In this document: piece by piece, positions 54,830 through 63,799 of the stretch | Layout: each line of letters begins with the position of its first letter | How positions within the stretch are numbered: the first letter of the stretch is position 1 | Origin: Promethearchaeia archaeon | Lineage (GTDB): Archaea; Asgardarchaeota; Lokiarchaeia; Sigyniarchaeales; SOKP01 | Reading direction: 5' to 3' | DNA length: 64,000 nt | Assembly (NCBI GenBank): GCA_029856045.1 | Contig: JAHQWG010000012.1 | Coordinates: forward strand, 62,001-126,000 | The notes under the pieces: generated by a model | Told to the model about the DNA's origin: nothing | Databases searched by the model: none | What the model saw: only the letters and a program-made list of their open reading frames with translations | Translations under genes and position numbers: made by a program

Positions 54830-56038
54830 TTAAAATTCTACTTTTTCCTCAAATTTCAACTCTTTTCCGCAGCTTTTACACCTTGAATCTATCAATTTTT
54901 CAAAGCATTTTGTATGGTATAATGCATTACATTTGTAATTGCCACATTTAATTATATCTTGTTCTTCCTCAAATATCATATTACATACAGGGCAGGAGCT
55001 ATATAATGCCTCATCACCTAACTGTGAAGAAGTTGTCCTTTTTGCATAAAAAACATCACTTGTTTCAGATTTAGAAATCAGACTTGGTTTTCTTAATGCT
55101 TGCAGTTTTGTAATTTGCTGAACCTCTACTGGAATTTTTAGAAGATAAAAACAATGAGGACAACGAAAAGCTCCTGAAGCTTTTAATTTATCATCAGATA
55201 AACTTGCCGCGTAAGCCGTGGCACAGTGGAGGTGCATAGGGATTTGGCAGTCAGGACAATATCTTCCCTCTGTAAAGAATGTTCCTCCACAATATGGACA
55301 TATATCAGAAAAACAAATAGAACATTTTTTATAATCCACTTCTCCGCGAATTTGTTTTATCCGTTCTTGTTGGTCTTTGGTTAAATCCTGTGTTCTCAAG
55401 AGAGAGGCAGCAATTTTACGTAAGAATGCTGGATTTTCAATAGTGGACTTGATATCTATTGTACCACTTACTACATTTGATGTTGCCATCACTTTAGCTG
55501 AATTAAGCATACTATCTGAATCATTATTATAAAAGTATTGACCTTTAGTGACCTCTGATAATCTTTTTAATATATTAAAATGGGTTAATTCACCCAATAT
55601 TATTGTATCTATCTTTATATTTAACTTACTTGCTAAATTAGCCATCTTTAAAGGATCAATTGACGTCTTTGTATAATTACCATCAGAAATTATTAAAATT
55701 CGAGGCACCTTAGCACTAATTTTTCTTAGCTCTCCTATTTGTTTTTGGATTCCGAGAGCGAGAGTATCCCCCAGAGTGGATTTTCCCTCAAATTTTATAT
55801 TGTTTAAATTTTTAATTATTACTTCTTCATTGCTATTGAAATCCAAAACAAGTTTAGGATTATCAGATATCGTTATGATAGCAAAAGATGTTGATGGATC
55901 TTTTTGAAGTCTTGTAGAAACTAGGACTTGTAGAGCCTTTTTACAAGATTCTAATCTATTTGGTACGTAATCTTTTCTATACATTGAACGACTAACATCA
56001 AAACATATGATAATATTTTCAGAGACTAGTTGGCTCAT
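54830..56038 (-). CDS. VWA domain plus two zinc modules, arranged like TFIIH p44/Ssl1
   Basis: 402 residues. A VWA domain fills 1-185 with an intact MIDAS: Asp14-x-Ser16-x-Ser18, Thr88 in KSTLGDT and Asp119 in ISDGNY. Zinc module 1 spans 239-296 (CSIC, CPYC, CPDC with HLHC, CPHC). Zinc module 2 spans 349-390 (CPVC, C365, C370, H375, C378, CKSC), a C4HC3/RING-like order. VWA then zinc then RING is the order of eukaryotic TFIIH p44/Ssl1, and the VWA follows PNRL and other p44-like segments, though VWA proteins share many such features. It could be an E3-like or a transcription/repair factor. It is followed by the Nudix gene and divergent from the HhH-Arf GTPase. Confidence 0.75.
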   Translation of the reverse strand: MSQLVSENIIICFDVSRSMYRKDYVPNRLESCKKALQVLVSTRLQKDPSTSFAIITISDNPKLVLDFNSNEEVIIKNLNNIKFEGKSTLGDTLALGIQKQIGELRKISAKVPRILIISDGNYTKTSIDPLKMANLASKLNIKIDTIILGELTHFNILKRLSEVTKGQYFYNNDSDSMLNSAKVMATSNVVSGTIDIKSTIENPAFLRKIAASLLRTQDLTKDQQERIKQIRGEVDYKKCSICFSDICPYCGGTFFTEGRYCPDCQIPMHLHCATAYAASLSDDKLKASGAFRCPHCFYLLKIPVEVQQITKLQALRKPSLISKSETSDVFYAKRTTSSQLGDEALYSSCPVCNMIFEEEQDIIKCGNYKCNALYHTKCFEKLIDSRCKSCGKELKFEEKVEF

Positions 56039-56412
56039 TTCAATTTTAGAAGAAATCTTTTCAGTTGATTATAAGATATTTTAATGAACTTAGAGGAAAT
56101 TAATCCTTTCAAGTTGTATTTATGAATATAATAGAAATTAAGTTTTATAAAAACTTTTATAAAAAGGGACAAATAAAACGCAGATTGTAAGAAAATACTT
56201 AAGGTTCAATTCTACTCAATATGTTCATTTTTTCTATAAATTTGAATTGAAATAAATTTTACAATTGGAGATAATAAATAGATAAAAATAAAAGGGCTTT
56301 TGATGATTTTTTTTATGATATATTTGCAAATAATTAATATAATTTGTGAATAAATAATATTATTAATATATAATTTAATTTTAAAATAAAACAAATAAAA
56401 TGAATTTAGAAT
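56039..56412. other. Divergent intergenic region with tandem TTTTATAAAA palindromes
   Basis: 374 bases between the VWA/zinc gene and the HhH-Arf gene. It includes TTTTATAAAA at 56143-56152 and again at 56155-56164, a 12-base period. Each is itself palindromic and TATA-like. The rest is very AT-rich (56330-56400) and has no credible reading frame; a 68-residue minus-strand frame at 56212-56418 is low-complexity and overlaps the GTPase start. Confidence 0.45.
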
Positions 56413-57624
56413 ATGCAAATATCAGGAAATAAGGACATTGAAAAAATAAAGGGTTTTTTCAAATCAAGCATTCTCATTGATGATATTATGGAAATCCTAA
56501 AATATAAAGTGGACTCTCTAATTGGAATTGATACGATTAGTGCAAATATTCTCAAGAAATCGGCAGTGAATACTATTAAAGATCTAGCAGAATTACCTGA
56601 TGAGAAAATTCTTGAAAATAAAGAAATTCCCGCAGATATTTTAGAAAAATGGATAAGCATTGCAAAATTAATCCAGGAATTTATTAGTTCAAGCAGATTT
56701 GCGCAGAAAAAAGTTTTATTGATCGGATTGGATAATGGTGGAAAGACTTCGATCTTAAATGTAATTCAAGATAAATATTCTATGGTTAAAAATATCTTGC
56801 CTACCAGAGGAGTTCAGCGAGAACAGCTAGACTTCTTTGGGTATGGGGTTATTAGCTGGGATTTAGGTGGTCAAATTCAATATCGTGAAAATTTATATTT
56901 TAAAAGACCAGAATTATATTTTTCTGATGCGGATTTACTTTTATACGTTGTTGATGTTCAAGATCCTAAGAGATTCGTAGAGTCCGCAAATTATCTAAAA
57001 ATTGTCCTTCAAACACTCCAGGATTTAACAGAGAATCCTGAGATATTAATTATTCTAAATAAATTTGATCCTGATTTGAAAAATGATAAAACAACTTTAG
57101 CTAATGTTGTATCTGCAAAAACCAAATTTAATACTATGGTAAAAGAATATGGTTTTGAATCTCTTGATTTTGTGAATACTACAATTTTCGAAAGTTTTAC
57201 CATTAAACAAATGTTTTCAGTTGCACTTAAAAAGATCTCCGAGACATCAGAGATTATTGAAAAGATTTTATCTCGATTTTCAGATTCGGTTGAAGGAAGA
57301 GCTATTTCTATTATTTCTACGGATGGACTTATTTTTGGTAGTTTCGCTAAAAATGAAGCAGATGAGATGTTAATTAACAATACTGCTTTGTTGATGCAGA
57401 CTTTATTGAGTTTTCATTCAACTGTTGGATTATTAAGAGAAAATTCGATGGTGCTCGAATATAGGTTAAATAAGTTCTCTATTCGGGGCGAAAAATTATT
57501 TGAGTATAGTGATAAAAAAATTCCAGTTTATCTTTGGTTGTTGAGTGAAAATGTATCACTTTTAGATGAAAAATTAAATTACTTTACCACAGAAATAATG
57601 CCCTTAATAAACTTATTTGTTTAA
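56413..57624 (+). CDS. HhH-Arf-like GTPase-roadblock/longin-like multi-domain protein
   Basis: 403 residues in three parts. Residues 30-70 have a helix-hairpin-helix-like segment (IDTISANILKKSAVNTIKDL). Residues 98-275 form an Arf-like GTPase: G1 GLDNGGKT (105-112), switch Thr131, WDLGGQ (149-154), NKFD (216-219). Residues 290-403 look like a roadblock/LC7 or longin-type mixed alpha/beta fold (GRAISIISTDGLIFGSF). The protein has no lipid-anchor site at the N-terminus. Arf-like GTPases with roadblock domains occur in Asgard archaea, where they are thought to regulate membrane or polarity functions. The HhH would suggest DNA or protein binding. ATG at 56413 preceded by an AT-rich spacer. Confidence 0.85.
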   Translation: MQISGNKDIEKIKGFFKSSILIDDIMEILKYKVDSLIGIDTISANILKKSAVNTIKDLAELPDEKILENKEIPADILEKWISIAKLIQEFISSSRFAQKKVLLIGLDNGGKTSILNVIQDKYSMVKNILPTRGVQREQLDFFGYGVISWDLGGQIQYRENLYFKRPELYFSDADLLLYVVDVQDPKRFVESANYLKIVLQTLQDLTENPEILIILNKFDPDLKNDKTTLANVVSAKTKFNTMVKEYGFESLDFVNTTIFESFTIKQMFSVALKKISETSEIIEKILSRFSDSVEGRAISIISTDGLIFGSFAKNEADEMLINNTALLMQTLLSFHSTVGLLRENSMVLEYRLNKFSIRGEKLFEYSDKKIPVYLWLLSENVSLLDEKLNYFTTEIMPLINLFV

Positions 57625-57751
57625 TTCGCAAAATTTCTTTTATTTCTTTATTTATTTTTCTAATACCTGAAAATCAAGGATAAAATTTAGTTCAAATTTT
57701 CTAATACTATACAAATCTTAAAAAAAAAAAGTTTAGTAATAGTTAAAATAT
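57625..57751. terminator. Bidirectional oligo-T terminator region between convergent genes
   Basis: On the plus strand, T-rich blocks run from 57638 to 57660 after the GTPase stop; on the minus strand an 11-base T tract (A at 57720-57730 here) lies after the membrane protein stop. Oligo-T tracts alone terminate archaeal transcription; no stable GC hairpin accompanies them. Confidence 0.5.
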
Positions 57752-58261
57752 TTATTTTTTTCTTCCCACTAAAAACGAGCCAACTAATGCAATTACAGCT
57801 CCCGCACACGCAATGAAGAAACCATTACCTAATCGCCAAGTCCATGTTCCTAAAAAATCCACAGTACCAAAAAAAACGTTGTAATCAGCTCCAAACAGCC
57901 ATTCTAAACCAGCGAGGATAGATTCAAAGTGTTCTTCAACATAGAGTGCATAACAGAATAGCGCTAATCCTAAAATCATTAAAAATGAGCACAAAAGTGA
58001 TCCTGCTTTTGATCCCTTTGCTGCAGCTAAAATAACTAAAACAGAACTGGCAACAAACAGTAGTCCCCCGATTAAAAACAATTCTCCTGCAAAATCTCCA
58101 ACTACATTATATCCATATGGATTTAGATAACCTGCATTTGTTCCCCAACCCACATAAGTGACTTCCCACCACCCTAGCGATGGTTCAATAAAGGTTAAGA
58201 TGGCAGCTAAGATACCAATAATTCCACCTATTATTGCTAAAATTTTAGACAAATTTCTCAC
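57752..58261 (-). CDS. Small four-segment membrane protein
   Basis: 169 residues with four predicted membrane segments (about 7-25, 62-80, 88-108, 145-165). Loop 1 (30-60) is Trp/Tyr/Gly/Asn-rich (SLGWWEVTYVGWGTN) and could face outside. No motif recognised; the tetraspan layout recalls small Asgard tetraspan proteins but there is no sequence evidence for homology. ATG start. Convergent with the GTPase gene; divergent from mrp. Confidence 0.65.
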   Translation of the reverse strand: MRNLSKILAIIGGIIGILAAILTFIEPSLGWWEVTYVGWGTNAGYLNPYGYNVVGDFAGELFLIGGLLFVASSVLVILAAAKGSKAGSLLCSFLMILGLALFCYALYVEEHFESILAGLEWLFGADYNVFFGTVDFLGTWTWRLGNGFFIACAGAVIALVGSFLVGRKK

Positions 58262-58485
58262 TCATTAATTAAATAATTTATTTCAGTATCACATTAGAAG
58301 TTTTAATTACTTTTTATTATTACTTAAAAAATTTAACCATAAGTTATAAATTAAAATAATGTATGATCGATTTTTTAATAATTATTCATAAATTTTATCT
58401 TTTATCTTTTTTTTATTATAAATAACCATAATAGGATGCTTAGCATATCTTACTTAAAATAAGTTTTTTATAAATATCGCAAAAA

Positions 58486-59340
58486 GTGCAAGAGAAAATG
58501 GAACAAAAAAGTGAAGAAAAAAAAGGACTTACTAATGAAGAAAGAATGGAATTAATAAAATCAAACATGGAGAAGATAAGATACAAAATAGCGATAATTT
58601 CAGGGAAGGGAGGGGTTGGTAAGAGTACGGTTGCAGTGAATTTAGCAATGAAATTGGCAAGCACAGGTTCTGCTGTGGGATTACTTGATATCGACATCAC
58701 AGGTCCCAATGTAGCGAAAATGATTGGATTGAGTCCTGAATTGAAGCCACAGGTAGATCCTAATAAAATGCAATTTTTTCCAATCAATGGACCTCTCAAC
58801 ATTAAAGTCATGAGCATGGCATTCTTAATTGATGATAGTGATAGTCCGGTAATTTGGCGAGGACCAATGAAAATGAGCGCAACACGGCAATTTCTTGGGG
58901 ATGCACAATGGGGTTATTTGGATTATTTAGTAATCGATTTGCCACCAGGTACCGGGGATGAGACTTTAGATATATTACAATTGATACCAGATGTTCATAT
59001 TATTATTGTTACAACACCTCAAGAAGTAGCACTGATGGATTCTAGAAAAACCATTAAGATGTCTCTTATCATGAATAGAGATGTAATAGGAATTATAGAG
59101 AATATGTCAGGTTATATTTGCTCCGAGTGTGGCCATAAAGTCGATTTATTTGGGAAAGGAGGTGGAGAAAAAGCGGCAAAAGATTTTAATGTGCCTCTTT
59201 TGGGTCAAATTCCTCTAGATCCAAATATTAGAGTAACTGGTGACTCAGGATTACCATTCATAGTTCAATATCCAGATTCTCCAGCCTCAAAAGCTTTTAC
59301 AGAATCAGTAAATAAAATTAAGGATATCTTAGAGAAATAA
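58486..59340 (+). CDS. Mrp/NBP35 family Fe-S cluster carrier ATPase
   Basis: 284 residues from GTG 58486 (ATG 58498 is also possible). Walker A deviant motif SGKGGVGKST, DIDITGPN, PPGTGDETLD and EVALMDSRK are present, all Mrp hallmarks. CSEC at about residue 210 provides the conserved CxxC that holds a bridging 4Fe-4S cluster in dimers. It delivers clusters to Fe-S proteins. No DUF59 N-terminal domain. Convergent with cdhA, whose product needs many clusters, but convergence gives no operon link. Confidence 0.92.
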   Translation: MQEKMEQKSEEKKGLTNEERMELIKSNMEKIRYKIAIISGKGGVGKSTVAVNLAMKLASTGSAVGLLDIDITGPNVAKMIGLSPELKPQVDPNKMQFFPINGPLNIKVMSMAFLIDDSDSPVIWRGPMKMSATRQFLGDAQWGYLDYLVIDLPPGTGDETLDILQLIPDVHIIIVTTPQEVALMDSRKTIKMSLIMNRDVIGIIENMSGYICSECGHKVDLFGKGGGEKAAKDFNVPLLGQIPLDPNIRVTGDSGLPFIVQYPDSPASKAFTESVNKIKDILEK

Positions 59341-59414
59341 TTTCTTCTTTTTTTTTTATTACTCTTTTGAAAATAATCTAATTATAATAAAAAAAAAGAA
59401 TAAAAAATGTAAAT
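59341..59414. terminator. Bidirectional oligo-T terminator between mrp and cdhA
   Basis: Right after the mrp stop the plus strand runs through TTCTTCTTTTTTTTTTATT; toward cdhA an A9 tract (T9 for the minus strand) at about 59390-59398 is followed by more A/G. Each serves one direction of a convergent pair only 74 bases apart. Confidence 0.55.
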
Positions 59415-61772
59415 TTATTTTATATATTTTTTTGATAACCTTTCTACGATAGTAGGATCTAGGACTTCTCTTGGTTCCCAATTCTTCGATTTTAAGTATT
59501 CCAAAATTTCTGTTTTCATATTAATTGGAATATCAGCCTCAACTCGAATATATTTCTCCAATTCGTCTGGTATATTTACGCCAAGATATTTTCGAGATAA
59601 ATCCATCCAGTGTGTTATTTTAATCATTCTTCCTTTAGTATTATCAGCTGGTCGAATACAAAGTTTAGCACAGAGGACAATTGCTTGCTCTATTGATTCT
59701 GCGGTTGTTAGAAGATGTTCTGGGGCGGGGGCGACTGGATGACCTGAAGTTCCATCTCTCGCATTATAAGCTGTCCAAACTTCATCATTATCAGTACGAC
59801 CAAGATACATTCTTCTATATTCTGCAGAATGAGGACCACATACTGCTGGTATACCCAAACCATTAGCACTACTGGCTATGCTTGCCGCCTTCTGGCTCAT
59901 AGCCCCCCAAGCAACACCTACTGCTCCAACGCGGTTTAATATATAATCAGCAATTTCTTCATAGTTTCCACGTAATGGACGCCTTGCAAATATATTTGCA
60001 ACTTTGCAGGCAGCACCACAGATATGCGGATTACTGACACAACTTCCAACATTGACTAAACCACCTCTATCGAAATCACCTGGAAATCTATCATATAAAG
60101 TTTCACCTTCTTCGTTTTTCACAAGTGCAATATCCATTGCAGCACATCCAGATACACACACAATATAACCTCTAATTAAAAACTCTTCCACTAAAATATA
60201 TAGTTCTTGAATTTCTTTCGCGTAGTTTGCACAACCTATAGGTGCAATAATACCAGGAATTTCTCCAAAAACTATAGGAGCGCCAACATTTCTAATTTCT
60301 GTATCTTGAATTGGTCCTCTGCCAGCTCTCATATTAAACTTTTCATTTCTAATATATTCCTGTCCCGCAAATATGATTAAATCTAAGGGAGAGACACCAT
60401 GCATACATTCCCCTTCACATCGACCGCAATCTAAACACCATTCTGAAATATCGGCTAATAATTTGAAATCACCGTCCTTTGCAGCTTCTATTGCATCTAT
60501 TAAAGGTAAATCATTTGGGCAATTGCGCTGACAATTTCCACATGAAATACATTTTTTAGCCATCTCTATTGCTTCTTCTCTGTCAGGAATAGATTTTTTT
60601 CCTTTTCTTATTGGTTTTACTTTAATCGCAACTTCAACTGCTACTTTTCCTGCTTTTTCAGGATTAAGAATGAGCACACCTTTTACTTTTCCTGAAACTA
60701 GATCATCAATAATTTCTTGGGTAGGATCTGCAGTTCTATCCGGAAGTCCTTCCATTCTCTTTTCATTAGTTGCAATATAAGGTGCATTTACCTTTTTTGC
60801 TTCTTCAAAAGTACGTAAATGAACGCATTGTTCATCTACCATCACCACATCTGCCAACCCAGAACGAATATATTTCAATTGTCTTGATAAGGAACCAACA
60901 ACTTTAGCCCCTTCATAATAACGTGTAAGGTCTATTGCAGTACAACATATAGCTCCCACATCTACTTTATCCTCTAATTCTTTTTCTCTCATATAATCAG
61001 CTAATTCAATTCCCGGAGCTACATTATGACCGATCATTAAAATTGTGGCTTTATTTTCTGTATCAAGTGTTCCCATTCCCAATTCTACTATTGGAACGTC
61101 AGCTTCTCCTTTGGGGAATCCAAATGCAGCAATTTGCACAGCATCTGCAATCTCCATTCCTACATTATCACAAAGACCCGCCAAAAAACTTTTAGATTCA
61201 AAATCTAAATAACTAGATTCTTGTCCAGTATGACCCGCAGATAAGAGATGGGTAATGGTATTTTGAACCCATTTCATTGCCTCTAGACAATCAGAAAGGT
61301 TTTCTGGTTTCATTCCAACGATTAATCGAGTCATTGGCATCTCAACTTCAATCTTATCCCCAAAATTTATCGGAACATCCCCAAATTTGTGCATTAAATG
61401 ATGGATTAAATGATCTCCATGAGCACTATGGCAGCTTGCTCCAATGCAACATGCAATCTCTACTATTCTTCCTTGCTGTCCTTTCATATCAATCCCGCAT
61501 GCGCCAGTCTTTCCCTTTGATAAATTGCATTTTCCGAAGGTACAAAGACAGCACATATCACAAATAGGCATATAGAAAGGAGGATATCGTTCCATTAATT
61601 TAAAGAACCAAGGTCTTAAAGTAGGGATTATTGGTTTTGGTGTAGGACCCATAGGTTCCCATTCTTCATAATCACTAGAAACTACTTTGCCAACAGTGAA
61701 CTCAAAACCCTTGATCTTTCCAAGAGGACCTTTATATTCGTCTATCTTTATTCTTGCGCCTTTTTCCGTCAA
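59415..61772 (-). CDS. cdhA: Acetyl-CoA decarbonylase/synthase complex alpha subunit (Ni-Fe CO dehydrogenase)
   Basis: 785 residues, the usual CdhA length. It oxidises CO to CO2 or reduces CO2 to CO in the archaeal Wood-Ljungdahl pathway. N-terminal cysteines for B/D clusters (CDMCCLCTFGKC, CGID, CCIG); a mid-protein pair of 4Fe-4S ferredoxin motifs (CISCGNCQRNCP about 410, CLDCGRCEGEC) diagnostic of CdhA versus bacterial CooS; later His/Cys for the C-cluster such as GHNVAPG, DVGAICC, SGCAAMD, GSCVSN and GAACKVAN. TTG start with CGTG seven bases upstream. Other subunit genes (cdhB, C, D, E) are not in the window. Confidence 0.93.
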   Translation of the reverse strand: MTEKGARIKIDEYKGPLGKIKGFEFTVGKVVSSDYEEWEPMGPTPKPIIPTLRPWFFKLMERYPPFYMPICDMCCLCTFGKCNLSKGKTGACGIDMKGQQGRIVEIACCIGASCHSAHGDHLIHHLMHKFGDVPINFGDKIEVEMPMTRLIVGMKPENLSDCLEAMKWVQNTITHLLSAGHTGQESSYLDFESKSFLAGLCDNVGMEIADAVQIAAFGFPKGEADVPIVELGMGTLDTENKATILMIGHNVAPGIELADYMREKELEDKVDVGAICCTAIDLTRYYEGAKVVGSLSRQLKYIRSGLADVVMVDEQCVHLRTFEEAKKVNAPYIATNEKRMEGLPDRTADPTQEIIDDLVSGKVKGVLILNPEKAGKVAVEVAIKVKPIRKGKKSIPDREEAIEMAKKCISCGNCQRNCPNDLPLIDAIEAAKDGDFKLLADISEWCLDCGRCEGECMHGVSPLDLIIFAGQEYIRNEKFNMRAGRGPIQDTEIRNVGAPIVFGEIPGIIAPIGCANYAKEIQELYILVEEFLIRGYIVCVSGCAAMDIALVKNEEGETLYDRFPGDFDRGGLVNVGSCVSNPHICGAACKVANIFARRPLRGNYEEIADYILNRVGAVGVAWGAMSQKAASIASSANGLGIPAVCGPHSAEYRRMYLGRTDNDEVWTAYNARDGTSGHPVAPAPEHLLTTAESIEQAIVLCAKLCIRPADNTKGRMIKITHWMDLSRKYLGVNIPDELEKYIRVEADIPINMKTEILEYLKSKNWEPREVLDPTIVERLSKKYIK

Positions 61773-61959
61773 TATTTTTCACGAGATATTAATAGTTTAT
61801 ATTTATCTTAAATTAATTAAGATAAAAGAATTCGATTTTAAATTTTAACTTTTATAATTTAATCAATATTTTTGAGTTTTTACTATATTCAATAACTTCC
61901 ACTTTAATTGGAAATGATTGAATTAAAGAATAATATAACTAAATAATTTTTAAAATAAT

Positions 61960-62481
61960 TTATTCTTGCTCAAACTCAAATTTAAATGAGCACATATCTG
62001 CTCCTTTCAAAATACAATTAATCTCTCTCCCTTCACTATCTATTCCTATCTCTTCAATAAGACCTGTGAAAATTCCATTGTAAATTATACAAATATTTTT
62101 TGCCATAATATTATCAATATAATCTTTTGAAAGAGGATTTCCCACATCGATAGTAATATTTCCCTTTCCATAATTTAAAACAAGAATTCCATATCCTAAA
62201 CTCTGTAATATTTCAAGTATAGAATTAATTATTTTCATTTTCTCTCGAAATTTTAATGATGCTACATCGCTAGTTTTAATAAAATCTTTAGCTATGGATT
62301 TTCCAATAGATTTTCCAACCCAGATTAGGATATCCTTAGATTCTGAGCCAGCTAATTCTCCGAACTCAATTAGTTCTTCTGGTCTAATCATTAAAAGAGG
62401 TAAATTTGAATCTTTTAAATAAATATGGGATTTTTCTTCATCTAAGAAAACATTTTCGACTTTTTTTACCCGTTTAAACAA
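61960..62481 (-). CDS. V4R-domain protein (TRAPP/Bet3-like fold)
   Basis: 173 residues. The C-terminal 110 match the V4R pattern: GKSIGKSIAKDF helix, a hydrophobic ILEILQSLGYGILVL strand pair, KNICIIYNGIFTGLIEEI, and a terminal C-x-L-K-G-A-D-M-C-S-F-K-F-E-F with two cysteines (about 159 and 165). The first 55 form a short mixed domain. V4R domains bind small molecules or act as the Bet3 subunit type in TRAPP. The start is TTG 62481, with GGTG exactly seven bases upstream. It lies downstream of the longin-Arf gene on the same strand, with a 175-base gap. Confidence 0.75.
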   Translation of the reverse strand: MFKRVKKVENVFLDEEKSHIYLKDSNLPLLMIRPEELIEFGELAGSESKDILIWVGKSIGKSIAKDFIKTSDVASLKFREKMKIINSILEILQSLGYGILVLNYGKGNITIDVGNPLSKDYIDNIMAKNICIIYNGIFTGLIEEIGIDSEGREINCILKGADMCSFKFEFEQE

Positions 62482-62508
62482 TATTCCGCACCTCTGTTTT
62501 AATTTAAA

Positions 62509-62525
62509 TTTTTTTTTTTTTTTTT
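62509..62525. other. 17-base homopolymer T tract
   Basis: An uninterrupted T17 on the plus strand (A17 on the minus strand) lies in the spacer between the V4R gene and the GTPase gene. For minus-strand transcription it is A-rich leader, not a terminator. Long homopolymers are prone to sequencing error, and length may vary in reads. Confidence 0.7.
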
Positions 62526-62656
62526 AATTGTTTATTATTTTAGTGTTTATTATTATTATATTCTATCTAATTATAATTCAGTTTTTCAATTTTATTTAAT
62601 TTTTTGTAGAATATAAGATTAAAAAAAAACATAAAAAAGATAGTCCAAGATAAATT

Positions 62657-63661
62657 TTAGACATCTGGTAAAATTGTGGATGCTTTCTCACTTAACCAAT
62701 CTAAAGATTTTATAATATTAACATTATCTGCTACACTAATAGTCATAATATCCCAAGTTCGATTAGTAATTTCATTTAAATTAAAATGCTTGATTAATTC
62801 CTTTTCTGATATTAGAGCAAAGGGTAAATCAATTTTATTAGCCAAAATTAGAAGTGGGACACCTTCAAGCTCGTATCGAATTAAAATATTCCATAGCTCC
62901 TTTTTAGATTCATCAAATCTTACCTCATCGGCTGCATCTACCATATATATTAACATATTAGAATCTTGCATTCCTAAAAGCCACTTAGATCTAAGTCTTA
63001 CTTGACCAGGAACATCCCAAAAAATAAAATTATAATCGTTATGTGTATAATGTTCAATATTGAATTGTCTTGTTGGTTCATAATAATTTTGATTATATTC
63101 TCCCGTAGTTATTCTTCGTACATATGAAGTTTTACCAGCTTCATCAAGTCCAAAAATAAAAACTTTTAATATTGATCCATGATCTCTAAATGCTAAAAAT
63201 GGAGAATATCCTAAAACTTCATCATAATATCGTCTTATGTCTATAAAAATTGAGATTATTAATGTCTCTAATTCTAGATAATTACTAATTATATTTTGCT
63301 TTTCAGGTAAAAAATATTTGTTAATTTGTTCTTCAAAAACTTCTTTTAAATCATAGGGATTATCATCTTTTTCCAATACTAAACCAATAATTGCATCGGG
63401 ATAAATTAAACAGCTATAAATATTAATTCCTTCAGTAATTAATGGAGAATACAAAACTGGAGTCTTGTTCTTTCCCACTTCGAGATTGGATACTTTTTCT
63501 CTAAAATTCAATATTAGATCTGAGATAGACTTGTTTTTAACAATGTTAGATAATTTTTTTGGATAGCTTATTGTGTTCATATTTGAAAAATTATCTTGGG
63601 TTAAATCAACATTTAATATACTAATATCTCTACTGCTTATAAAAAATATATCTTTTAGCAT
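62657..63661 (-). CDS. Longin-like/Arf-type GTPase
   Basis: 334 residues. Residues 1-130 form an alpha/beta domain opening KDIFFISSRDISILNVDL, with strand-helix order like a longin or roadblock domain; 130-160 is a helical linker. Residues 163-330 form an Arf-like GTPase: G1 GLDEAGKT (171-178), Thr197, WDVPGQ (215-220), NKID (275-278), VADN near the G5 site. Most Arf proteins have WDVGGQ; a Pro here replaces the first Gly, so the switch II turn may be stiffened. ATG at 63661. Its neighbour downstream is the V4R gene; upstream a zinc-ribbon protein gene starts beyond the window. Confidence 0.85.
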   Translation of the reverse strand: MLKDIFFISSRDISILNVDLTQDNFSNMNTISYPKKLSNIVKNKSISDLILNFREKVSNLEVGKNKTPVLYSPLITEGINIYSCLIYPDAIIGLVLEKDDNPYDLKEVFEEQINKYFLPEKQNIISNYLELETLIISIFIDIRRYYDEVLGYSPFLAFRDHGSILKVFIFGLDEAGKTSYVRRITTGEYNQNYYEPTRQFNIEHYTHNDYNFIFWDVPGQVRLRSKWLLGMQDSNMLIYMVDAADEVRFDESKKELWNILIRYELEGVPLLILANKIDLPFALISEKELIKHFNLNEITNRTWDIMTISVADNVNIIKSLDWLSEKASTILPDV

Positions 63662-63799
63662 AGCAACTCGGTTTCAAATATTGTATTTTTAAACCTAATT
63701 ATTTTTTGGTTTTGTAAATTAAGAATAATTCAAATTATTAACTATTTAAAAATTGGATGATTAAAAAAATTTTTTAAAAAATAGTAAAATTTAATTGTC

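Noticed and set aside
56212-56418. 68-residue minus-strand reading frame in the VWA/GTPase spacer
   Set aside because: Low-complexity Ile/Lys/Tyr composition, no Shine-Dalgarno, and it overlaps the GTPase start; it is a by-product of AT-rich sequence.
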